DNA from: Buttiauxella noackiae ATCC 51607
GTDB lineage: Bacteria; Pseudomonadota; Gammaproteobacteria; Enterobacterales; Enterobacteriaceae
NCBI RefSeq assembly: GCF_001654865.1
Contig: NZ_LXEO01000038.1
Coordinates: 43,980 to 107,979 of the forward strand
DNA: 64,000 nt
Reading direction: 5' to 3'
Each line of letters opens with the position of its first letter. Within the stretch, counting starts at the first letter, position 1. The notes below the pieces were generated by a model. That model was not told where the DNA came from. It saw nothing but the letters and a program-made list of their open reading frames with translations, and searched no databases. Shown piece after piece: positions 1 through 7,685 of this stretch. A program made the position numbers and the translations under genes.

Positions 1-1139
1 TCATCCAGCAATGCCAGGCCACGCTCAAGCGTGCGAGCAAACTGCTCTTCTTCGGTTTTCAGAACTTGTTCAACCAGCGCTTGCTGACGATGCAGTTCTT
101 CACCCGCAGCACCCATGACTTCAACTAATGGGCCAACCAGCTTGTAGAAGAAGGTTTCTTTCGCGCCCAGCATGTTGCCATGGCGGATTGCACGACGAAT
201 GATACGGCGCAGCACGTAGCCACGGCCTTCGTTCGACGGAGTCACGCCATCAGAAACAAGGAATGCGCAAGAGCGAATATGGTCAGCGATAACACGCAGC
301 GATTTGCTAGTCAGATCGGTTGCACCTGTCACTTTAGCAACAGACTGGATCAGCTTACTGAACAGATCGATTTCATAGTTAGAATTAACGTGTTGCAGGA
401 CTGCTGCAATACGTTCCAGCCCCATACCAGTATCAACAGACGGCTTAGGCAGTGGCAGCATAGTGCCATCCTGCTGACGGTTGAACTGCATGAACACGAT
501 GTTCCAGATTTCGATATAGCGGTCACCATCTTCTTCAGCGCTGCCCGGAGGGCCGCCCCAAATATGGTCACCGTGGTCAAAGAAGATTTCGGTACATGGG
601 CCGCATGGGCCGGTATCACCCATTTGCCAGAAGTTGTCAGATGCATATGCAGCACCTTTATTATCGCCAATACGAATAATACGCTCGCGCGGCACGCCAA
701 CTTCTTTTTCCCAGATTTCAAACGCTTCGTCGTCAGTCTCGTAAACCGTGACCCACAGACGATCTTTTGGCAGATTAAACCACTGTTCGCCTGTCAATAA
801 TTCCCATGCGAAGTTAATGGCATCATGTTTGAAGTAATCACCGAAGCTGAAGTTACCCAGCATTTCAAAGAAAGTATGGTGACGGGCAGTGTAACCGACG
901 TTTTCCAGATCATTGTGCTTACCACCAGCGCGGACACAACGCTGAGACGTTGTGGCACGGGAATAATTACGTTTGTCGAGACCAAGGAATACATCCTTGA
1001 ACTGATTCATCCCGGCATTGGTAAACAGCAAAGTAGGATCGTTATTCGGAACCAGGGAGCTACTCGCTACAACCTGGTGACCTTTACTATGGAAAAAATC
1101 GAGAAACGCCTGACGGATCTCAGCGGTGCTCTTGCTCAT
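1..1139 (-). CDS. alaS: Alanyl-tRNA synthetase, N-terminal part (runs off window)
   Basis: Class II aminoacyl-tRNA synthetase that charges tRNA-Ala with alanine in the cytoplasm. About 379 codons from the ATG at 1139 are present; the rest lies beyond the left edge. The frame opens [16 protein letters not shown] and continues with the alanine-activation core, including [35 protein letters not shown] and [15 protein letters not shown], all family signatures. The tRNA-binding, editing and C-Ala domains are not in view. It is the upstream neighbour of recX, as in other enterics. The open frame seen, about 380 codons without a stop, shows no frameshift. Confidence 0.97.
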   Translation of the reverse strand, partial: MSKSTAEIRQAFLDFFHSKGHQVVASSSLVPNNDPTLLFTNAGMNQFKDVFLGLDKRNYSRATTSQRCVRAGGKHNDLENVGYTARHHTFFEMLGNFSFGDYFKHDAINFAWELLTGEQWFNLPKDRLWVTVYETDDEAFEIWEKEVGVPRERIIRIGDNKGAAYASDNFWQMGDTGPCGPCTEIFFDHGDHIWGGPPGSAEEDGDRYIEIWNIVFMQFNRQQDGTMLPLPKPSVDTGMGLERIAAVLQHVNSNYEIDLFSKLIQSVAKVTGATDLTSKSLRVIADHIRSCAFLVSDGVTPSNEGRGYVLRRIIRRAIRHGNMLGAKETFFYKLVGPLVEVMGAAGEELHRQQALVEQVLKTEEEQFARTLERGLALLD

Positions 1140-1298
1140 AATTATCCTGAAATCAAGCTAACGAGGAGTTGTAAACCGGACATAGCCCATTATTATGCTT
1201 GGCCGTGACCTGTTTACCTGGAAAAAGTGGGAATAAGATAAGTTTTCTTATCAGGGAAGTAAAATCTCTCTTGCGGCTATTCGGCAAAATTTCGCTAT

Positions 1299-1799
1299 TT
1301 ATGCCGAATAGAGGCTCTGGATATCTTCCATATAGAAGCCGCGATACTGAAGATAACGCTGCACTTTAGCTCGCTCTTTCCATTCTGTCGGAAGCTGCTC
1401 GCCAAATTTTCGCTCGGCAATGTCTCGAGCCATCTCTTGCCAGTCTATTTCACAATTTTCCATTGCGGCGTCGCTCAGATCACGCGCGATACCTTTGCCC
1501 TGCAATTCCTGGCGGATACGTTGTGGGCCATAACCTTTGCGGCTGCGGCTTGCGATAAAACGTGAAGCAAAGTGAGCATCGTCCAACCAGCGGTGTTCAT
1601 AACACCAGGCGATGACTTTTTCGATATCTTCAGGCGTGAATGGATCTTCTTCAGCTCGTGGTTTTCCGGGAAACGTGGGCTGTGCTGCAAGTTTACGGCG
1701 AAGTTCTTGTTCACTGTGATCGCGCATCGCCAGGATGCGAGTGGCTTTGTCTAGTAAGCGAGAATAAGGGCTGCGGCGGGAAGTCGATTCGGCAGGCAT
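1299..1799 (-). CDS. recX: Regulatory protein RecX
   Basis: Cytoplasmic inhibitor of RecA filament growth and RecA ATPase. The 166 residues match the enteric length. Family landmarks are [11 protein letters not shown] near residue 30, [17 protein letters not shown] and [20 protein letters not shown] in the middle, and [15 protein letters not shown] at the C-terminus. It lies 75 bp downstream of recA on the same strand. A stem-loop with a T-rich tail stands between them, so recX is probably expressed by partial read-through from the SOS-induced recA transcript, as described in E. coli. Confidence 0.96.
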   Translation of the reverse strand: MPAESTSRRSPYSRLLDKATRILAMRDHSEQELRRKLAAQPTFPGKPRAEEDPFTPEDIEKVIAWCYEHRWLDDAHFASRFIASRSRKGYGPQRIRQELQGKGIARDLSDAAMENCEIDWQEMARDIAERKFGEQLPTEWKERAKVQRYLQYRGFYMEDIQSLYSA

Positions 1800-1835
1800 A
1801 GCGGATAACCTGTTTAAAAGAAAATGTAGTAAGAC

Positions 1836-1868
1836 AGAAACAAATAAGGGCTGCCGTAGCAGCCCTTA
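1836..1868 (-). terminator. recA terminator / recA-recX attenuator
   Basis: Perfect 10-bp stem (1845-1854 with 1859-1868, TAAGGGCTGC and its complement) with a 4-nt loop. On the minus strand it is followed by TTTGTTTCT. It lies between the recA stop and the recX start, where a leaky terminator is known to limit recX expression in E. coli. Confidence 0.85.
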
Positions 1869-1874
1869 TGGGAT

Positions 1875-2984
<1,110 letters not shown>

Positions 2985-3008
2985 TTACTATGCTGTTTTG
3001 TTGTGCCA

Positions 3009-3036
3009 ATTATACTGTATGGTCATACAGTATCAA
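3009..3036 (-). promoter_or_regulatory. recA promoter (sigma-70)
   Basis: On the minus strand a -35 TTGATA (3031-3036) and a perfect -10 TATAAT (3009-3014) are separated by 16 bp. The LexA box fills the spacer, the same arrangement as the E. coli recA promoter. Confidence 0.92.
3013..3032. promoter_or_regulatory. LexA (SOS) box of recA
   Basis: TACTGTATGGTCATACAGTA is a 20-bp palindrome fitting the LexA consensus CTGT-N8-ACAG. It overlaps both the recA promoter spacer and the last codons plus stop of pncC. LexA bound here would block sigma-70 polymerase until DNA damage. Confidence 0.96.
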
Positions 3037-3532
3037 GCTTATTTTTGAGAAATTCTTCCCACAGGGTTTGCAGCGCGTATTCAGTAGCCTGGCGTCGAAC
3101 GGCATCACGGTCACCCGCAAAAAGCTGGCAGTGGGCAATGGTGCCATCAACTTTTGAAGCGAAGCCAAACCACACCGTTCCGACAGGTTTTTCTTCACTA
3201 CCGCCATTTGGCCCGGCAATACCACTGACAGCAACCGCGTAATCCGCAGCGGCCGCATAAAGCGCACCTTGTGCCATTTCACGCACTACGGCTTCACTAA
3301 CTGCACCATGAGTTTCCAGCGTTCCGCTATCAACACCAATCATTTGGTGTTTAGCCTCATTACTGTAGGTAACAAAACCGCGTTCAAACCAGGCCGAACT
3401 GCCTGAAACATCAGTAATCACTTTAGCAATCCAGCCACCGGTGCAGGACTCTGCCGTGGTAACGGTCGCACCGAGTTGCCCGAGTGCTTCGCCAACCTGG
3501 TGGCTTAATTGACGCAATGTTTTATCTGTCAT
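3023..3532 (-). CDS. pncC: Nicotinamide-nucleotide amidohydrolase PncC (CinA C-terminal family)
   Basis: Deamidates nicotinamide mononucleotide to nicotinate mononucleotide in NAD recycling. The 169-aa product begins MTDKTLRQLSHQVGEALG. I preferred the ATG at 3532, with GGAG 6 nt upstream, over an upstream in-frame ATG because it matches E. coli PncC. The CinA-C motif TTAESCTGGWIAK is near residue 30, followed by GFVTYSNEAK, GIAGPNGGSEEKPVGTVWF and GDRDAVRRQATEYAL. The stop codon lies inside the recA LexA box, so this small gene ends within the regulatory DNA of its neighbour. Confidence 0.95.
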   Translation of the reverse strand: MTDKTLRQLSHQVGEALGQLGATVTTAESCTGGWIAKVITDVSGSSAWFERGFVTYSNEAKHQMIGVDSGTLETHGAVSEAVVREMAQGALYAAAADYAVAVSGIAGPNGGSEEKPVGTVWFGFASKVDGTIAHCQLFAGDRDAVRRQATEYALQTLWEEFLKNKLDTV

Positions 3533-3623
3533 GGTGGCTCCGATTGTAGACATAACGCAGGGCTACACGATAGCACTTAACCACTCTTGCAGAGGATTAC
3601 ATTAGAGAACTCGAGGCACTTCC

Positions 3624-3654
3624 AGAAAAAAGAACGGCCAGCGAATGCTGGCCG
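3624..3654 (-). terminator. Terminator of the metal ABC operon
   Basis: 8-bp GC-rich stem (3635-3642 with 3647-3654, CGGCCAGC/GCTGGCCG) with loop GAAT. On the minus strand it is followed by TTCTTTTTTC. It sits just after the binding-protein stop codon. Confidence 0.88.
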
Positions 3655-3660
3655 ATTAAA

Positions 3661-4539
3661 TCACTTCATGCTGTTAGCGATGGTATCCACATTGTGCTTG
3701 AACGCCATTTCGTAAGTGCTGGCAGGTCCGTTTGCGGCTGACAGCGCTTCTGGATAAAGTTCACCACCCGGCTGGGCATCACTGGCAGCGGCAATTTGTT
3801 TTACCAACCGTGGGTCAGTCTGGTTTTCTATAAAGTAAGTTTTGATGTGTTGATCTTTGAGCTGTTTGATAAGCCCAGCCACGTCACTGGCGTTGGCTTC
3901 CGCTTCGGTCGAGAAGCCTACTGGCGCCAGGAAGGTCACACCATATTCCTGGCCAAAATACCCAAATGCATCATGGCTGGTAAGTACTTTACGCTTTGAT
4001 TTCGCAATAGCTTCAAAGCGCGTTTTCGCCCAACTATCGAGCAGCTTCAGGCGGGTGACATACTCGGAGCCACGGTCATTGATTGCCGCCGCGTCTTGCG
4101 GGTCCGCAGCCACCAGCGCCTTCGTAATATTTTGTGCGTAGATTGCGCCATTTTCAGCGCTATTCCAGGCGTGAGGATCGGTAATTTGTTTTCCGTCATC
4201 GATCATCTTGCGCGTAGAAATACCTTCGGAGGCAACAATGACTTTGCCTTTATAACCAGATGCGCTGACCAGGCGGTCCATCCACCCTTCCATTCCCAGC
4301 CCGCTCACGATAACCACATCGGCTTTGCTTAACGCCACGCTGTCTTGCGGTGATGGTTCAAAGCTATGTGGGTCGCCATCTGGCCCCACCAGACTTTTCA
4401 CCGTGACATGCTCACCACCGACTTGTTTTGCCATATCCGCCAACACGGTAAAACTGGCAACTACATTGAGGTTTTTCGCCAATGCAGCCTGGCTTGAGCA
4501 TACCAACACCAATGACATCATCATCCCAAAACGTTTCAT
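3661..4539 (-). CDS. Periplasmic metal-binding protein of a zinc/manganese-type ABC importer (cluster A-I)
   Basis: Substrate-binding protein of an ABC metal importer, 292 aa. An N-terminal signal peptide (about residues 1-21, ending AALA) predicts periplasmic location. Candidate metal ligands are His58 (GDPHSFEPSP), His123 (DPHAWNSAEN) and His189 (SHDAFGYF). The third His is the zinc-type choice; manganese-type members usually have Glu there. The His-rich loop of classical ZnuA is absent. The C-terminal motif reads LYPEALS where many relatives have LYSDALS, so the fourth ligand may be Glu264 instead of Asp. It is the last cistron of the operon, overlapping the permease gene by 4 nt. A Zur-like box upstream of the operon favours zinc. 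It is not the backbone znuA. Confidence 0.88.
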   Translation of the reverse strand: MKRFGMMMSLVLVCSSQAALAKNLNVVASFTVLADMAKQVGGEHVTVKSLVGPDGDPHSFEPSPQDSVALSKADVVIVSGLGMEGWMDRLVSASGYKGKVIVASEGISTRKMIDDGKQITDPHAWNSAENGAIYAQNITKALVAADPQDAAAINDRGSEYVTRLKLLDSWAKTRFEAIAKSKRKVLTSHDAFGYFGQEYGVTFLAPVGFSTEAEANASDVAGLIKQLKDQHIKTYFIENQTDPRLVKQIAAASDAQPGGELYPEALSAANGPASTYEMAFKHNVDTIANSMK

Positions 4540-5420
4540 TTAACCCCCTTGCTTGTTGTTATCAATCCTCGACAAAGGCTACGAACCAGCCCGCTGCGCG
4601 AACCAAAAAGAATCGAGATAAAAAAGCCGACGCTCGCCGTCAGAACAATGGCTGGGCCAGCCGGCAATGCGGCAGCAAAAGACCATGCAAGTCCAATCCA
4701 GGCCGACAGCAAACCGCAGACAATAGCGATAAACATCGCCCCAGGCAGGGTTTTCGCCCAGCAGCGAGCCGAAACAGCGGGAAGCATCATCAGGCCGACA
4801 GACATTAGGGTCCCGAGAATTTGAAACCCGGCGACTAAATTGAGGACTAACAACGCGAGAAATACACCATGAATAAGATGAGGAGCCAGGCGGTTATTGA
4901 CCTGTAAGAAGCTGCGGTCGAAAGTTTCCATCACCAGCCCACGATATAAACCGGCCAGAATAAGCAACGTCACGCTGGCAATCACGCCAACAAAGATTGT
5001 TGACTGGCTATCCACCGCCAGAATGGAACCAAACAGAAGATGAAGTAGATCAACACTGGAACCACGTAATGAAATCAGCGTGACCCCCAACGCCAGCGAG
5101 CCAAGATAAAAACCGGCAAAACTGGCATCCTCTTTAAGATTGGTACGTGAACTCACCAGCCCCGAAATTAGCGCCACCAGCACGCCTGCAACAAAGCCGC
5201 CAACTCCCATCGCAACCAACGACATACCGGCCAGTAAATACCCCACAGCAACGCCGGGCAAAATGGCGTGAGACAGCGCATCCCCCACCAGACTCATGCG
5301 TCGCAAGAGTAAAAAAATCCCTAATGGGGCTGTGCTTATCGATAGTGCAAGGCAGGCGACAAGCGCGCGTCGCATAAAACCGTAAGCAATAAACGGTTCA
5401 AAGAAAAAGTGATAAATCAT
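4536..5420 (-). CDS. Metal ABC transporter permease (ABC-3 family)
   Basis: Inner-membrane channel subunit of the importer, 294 aa, with about eight hydrophobic segments. The ABC-3 pattern ALSISTAPLGIFLLLRRMSLVGDALSHAILPGVAVGY, given here as its parts LLLRRMSLVGDALSHA and ILPGVAVGY, lies near residues 35-65 and includes the family GDALSHA motif. It overlaps the ATPase gene by 4 nt and the binding-protein gene by 4 nt (ATGA junctions), indicating translational coupling and a fixed subunit ratio. The C-terminal residues 275-294 are basic and probably cytoplasmic. Metal specificity cannot be read from this subunit. Confidence 0.93.
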   Translation of the reverse strand: MIYHFFFEPFIAYGFMRRALVACLALSISTAPLGIFLLLRRMSLVGDALSHAILPGVAVGYLLAGMSLVAMGVGGFVAGVLVALISGLVSSRTNLKEDASFAGFYLGSLALGVTLISLRGSSVDLLHLLFGSILAVDSQSTIFVGVIASVTLLILAGLYRGLVMETFDRSFLQVNNRLAPHLIHGVFLALLVLNLVAGFQILGTLMSVGLMMLPAVSARCWAKTLPGAMFIAIVCGLLSAWIGLAWSFAAALPAGPAIVLTASVGFFISILFGSRSGLVRSLCRGLITTSKGVK

Positions 5421-6109
5421 GCCGATAACGCCAGATTGATGCTTGATTTGCAGTAATGGGGCAATACTTCAGCGGTATCGCCCCAATGGAAATGGTCTTG
5501 CGTGAGTAACAGAACATGCGGGAAGTGACTGCTAACAAGCTCGTTATCGTGCAGCACCGCCATAACTGTCTGGCCCGCCTGATGCATCTGGCAGATAAGC
5601 GTCATCAAAAAATCACTGGTTTGCGAATCAACGCCGGTAAAAGGTTCATCAAGTAATACTAATGGCGCGTTTTGTACCAACAGGCGTGCAAACAGCATTC
5701 TTTGAAACTGGCCGCCGGAAAGCGTTTCGATGGGTTGCTTGCTTAATGTAGTAAGACCCACACGCTCAATGGCATCAGCTACTCGCAGACGGATTTGGCG
5801 ATTCAGCGAGGAAAACAGACCTCTGGCGGGCCATGCTCCCATGCAGACCACATCATAAACCGTGGTAGGAAACTGCCTTTCCATTTCAGCAAGTTGTGGC
5901 AGCCATGCAATACGTGGACGCCCCTCATTAAAGGACAATTGCCCAGATACTGGTGACTGTAACTTCAGGATCGTCTTGAGAAGGGTCGATTTTCCTGTGC
6001 CATTGGCACCGATGATGGCCGTCATACTGCCTTTCACAATATGGCCGGTTAATGGCGGTGTCACAGCCCTTCCCTGATAACCCAGTACTAACTGATTTAG
6101 CGAGATCAT
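5417..6109 (-). CDS. Metal ABC transporter ATP-binding protein
   Basis: Cytoplasmic ATPase that powers the importer; 230 aa from the ATG at 6109 (MISLNQLVLGYQGRAV). Walker A GANGTGKS is at residues 34-41, signature ETLSGGQFQR mid-protein, Walker B LVLLDEPFTGVD, and the H-loop histidine is in AVLHDNELV. An upstream in-frame ATG at 6172 would add 21 residues unlike the family, so the 6109 start is preferred. That start overlaps by 4 nt the stop of a short membrane-peptide ORF, the same ATGA junction used at the other two cistron boundaries. No strong Shine-Dalgarno is visible, consistent with coupling. Confidence 0.92.
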   Translation of the reverse strand: MISLNQLVLGYQGRAVTPPLTGHIVKGSMTAIIGANGTGKSTLLKTILKLQSPVSGQLSFNEGRPRIAWLPQLAEMERQFPTTVYDVVCMGAWPARGLFSSLNRQIRLRVADAIERVGLTTLSKQPIETLSGGQFQRMLFARLLVQNAPLVLLDEPFTGVDSQTSDFLMTLICQMHQAGQTVMAVLHDNELVSSHFPHVLLLTQDHFHWGDTAEVLPHYCKSSINLALSA

Positions 6110-6219
6110 GGCAGTGCTATCGCCCAGCGAATAGCCAGCCATAACCCAGCCAGCAGAATTAAGACAGCGCAAAACCGGACAGGCGCGGCCATTGTGAATA
6201 GTGTCCGTATAGGAAGCAT
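6106..6219 (-). CDS. Putative 37-aa single-pass membrane peptide, first cistron of the metal ABC operon
   Basis: Short ORF from the ATG at 6219 to the TGA at 6106-6108. The product starts MLPIRTLFTMAAPVRFC and continues VLILLAGLWLAIRWAIALP: one hydrophobic helix of about 20 residues after a short basic N-terminus. An internal in-frame ATG at 6192 would give 28 aa. The stop overlaps the ATPase start as ATGA, exactly the spacing at the other junctions of this operon. It follows the Zur-like box by about 25 bp. It could be a small accessory subunit, a coupling leader peptide, or chance. I do not recognise a family. No strong ribosome-binding site is visible. Confidence 0.5.
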   Translation of the reverse strand: MLPIRTLFTMAAPVRFCAVLILLAGLWLAIRWAIALP

Positions 6220-6244
6220 TGCAGGAAAACCACTTAACTTGATT

Positions 6245-6259
6245 TGTTATAACATAACA
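6245..6259. promoter_or_regulatory. Zur-like operator upstream of the metal ABC operon
   Basis: TGTTATAACATAACA is an inverted repeat (TGTTAT/ATAACA with a 3-bp centre). It differs at one position from the core TGTTATANTATAACA of enterobacterial Zur boxes. It lies 136 bp upstream of the ATPase start and about 25 bp upstream of the short ORF, an appropriate promoter position. Its presence suggests repression by zinc-loaded Zur. Fur and MntR boxes have different consensus sequences. Confidence 0.7.
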
Positions 6260-6284
6260 TAAACCAAATTAAATGCATTGTAAA

Positions 6285-6305
6285 TTCCTGATCGACGATC
6301 AGGAA
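6285..6305. repeat. Near-perfect 21-bp palindrome between the metal operon and mltB
   Basis: Half-sites TTCCTGATCG (6285-6294) and CGATCAGGAA (6296-6305) around a single central base. It is too tight for a hairpin terminator with a normal loop, so an operator or a relic is possible. It lies between the Zur-like box and the mltB terminator. Confidence 0.5.
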
Positions 6306-6324
6306 AAACCTTCATAACAAACGG

Positions 6325-6355
6325 GAAGTAAACCCCGCCTCAGAATAAGGCGGGG
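6325..6355 (-). terminator. mltB terminator
   Basis: 8-bp stem CCCCGCCT/AGGCGGGG (6333-6340 with 6348-6355), followed on the minus strand by TTTACTTC. It lies just after the mltB stop. Confidence 0.75.
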
Positions 6356-6362
6356 GTAAAGA

Positions 6363-7436
6363 TTACTGGACGCGAGCCAGCGCGACTGCCTGCCCGAGCT
6401 GCCAGACCGCCATCGCATAATGCGTGCTGTGGTTATAACGGGTAATTGTGTAGAAGTTCGGCAAACCGTACCAGTACTGGTAGCTATCACCCATATCCAG
6501 GCGAAGCAAGCTGGCTTCCTGATGGTTGCCCAGAGAAGCGGTTGGGCTTAAACCAGATTGCGCCAGTGCGGAAACGGAATATTTAGTTTTAAAACCGTTC
6601 GCAAGCCCCGGCACCTGGCCGTTGGCGGGAACCGCCACCAAATCACCTTTTACCCAACCATGGCCTTTGAAGTAGTTCGCCACACTGCCGATAGCATCTT
6701 CCGGGTCCCACAGGTTTATATGCCCGTCACCGTTGAAGTCCACCGCGTACTCTTTAAATGCCGAAGGCATAAACTGGCCGTAACCCATCGCACCAGCGAA
6801 TGAACCTTTCAATGCAAGCGGGTCATCGCCTTCGTTACGCGCCATCAACAGGAAGGTTTCCAGTTCACCAGAGAAGTATTGTGCACGGCGAGGGTAGGCA
6901 AACGAGAGCGTAGCAAGCGCGTCGACAATCCGTGTTTTACCCATTACACGGCCCCAGCGCGTTTCAACACCAATAATGCCAACAATAATTTCTGGCGGCA
7001 CACCATAAACCTGGAAGGCGCGTTTTAAAGTGTCGTCATATTGATTCCAGAACGCGACGCCATTTTGCACATTATCTGGGGTAATAAATTTGCCGCGATA
7101 GCGTAACCATGCACCGTTTGGACCTGCTGGTGGTGCAGTAGTCGGTGCCTGCTGGTCCATTAAGCGCAAGACGTAATCCAGCCGTTTGGCCTGAGAAAGC
7201 ACTTCGTGCAATTGCTGGCGGTCAAAACCATGCTTATTCACCATTTTATCGATGAATTTCTCAGCTTCTGGATTGTTAGCAAAATCCCCCGTCTGCATAA
7301 ACACATCATGCTGCGGTTGCAGCAAGAACCCCCCGCCAGGCGTGCCGGTTTGTTGAGGCTGAGTTTCAGTTTTCGGTTTGCTGCTACAGGCGGCGAGCAA
7401 AACAATAAGCGGAAGTAACGCAACGGAGTAACGCAT
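6363..7436 (-). CDS. mltB: Membrane-bound lytic murein transglycosylase B
   Basis: Outer-membrane lipoprotein that cleaves peptidoglycan glycan strands to 1,6-anhydro-muropeptides; 357 aa. The signal peptide ends in lipobox LLAAC with Cys17 as the lipidation site. The catalytic glutamate is in GVETRWGR near residue 157. GSFAGAMGYGQFMPS and the EF-hand-like stretch DFNGDGHINLWDPEDA follow. In E. coli K-12 mltB lies next to srlA. Here its other side faces mutS directly across a 249-bp divergent intergenic region. Confidence 0.96.
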   Translation of the reverse strand: MRYSVALLPLIVLLAACSSKPKTETQPQQTGTPGGGFLLQPQHDVFMQTGDFANNPEAEKFIDKMVNKHGFDRQQLHEVLSQAKRLDYVLRLMDQQAPTTAPPAGPNGAWLRYRGKFITPDNVQNGVAFWNQYDDTLKRAFQVYGVPPEIIVGIIGVETRWGRVMGKTRIVDALATLSFAYPRRAQYFSGELETFLLMARNEGDDPLALKGSFAGAMGYGQFMPSAFKEYAVDFNGDGHINLWDPEDAIGSVANYFKGHGWVKGDLVAVPANGQVPGLANGFKTKYSVSALAQSGLSPTASLGNHQEASLLRLDMGDSYQYWYGLPNFYTITRYNHSTHYAMAVWQLGQAVALARVQ

Positions 7437-7685
7437 GTGTTGGGATATCCATATAGCTAACGACGAATGTGTATTACTTATGGTAAATCAAAATCAGAGC
7501 GGTAGTAACAGACTCTGCGAGACGGCGCGAAGTTTTCCTGCCTTTTGGCAATGTGTGATCGCATAGTTATGTGGTGTAATAGCGAAGCTTTTCACGACTA
7601 ATCAGCTTCATGAGATAATGTGAACACTAACAATAAGAAAAAATCACAATTAACTTTTAATTCAATGGATTAAAAAAGAAAAATT
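7437..7685. other. Divergent mltB-mutS intergenic region
   Basis: AT-rich 249 bp that must carry the promoters of mltB (minus) and mutS (plus). I see no RNA gene or conserved operator. In K-12 the srl, nor, hyp and hyc genes lie between these two genes. Confidence 0.6.

Noticed and set aside
180..800. 206-codon plus-strand frame at the left end
   Set aside because: Antisense to the alaS catalytic core, which is fully conserved on the minus strand.
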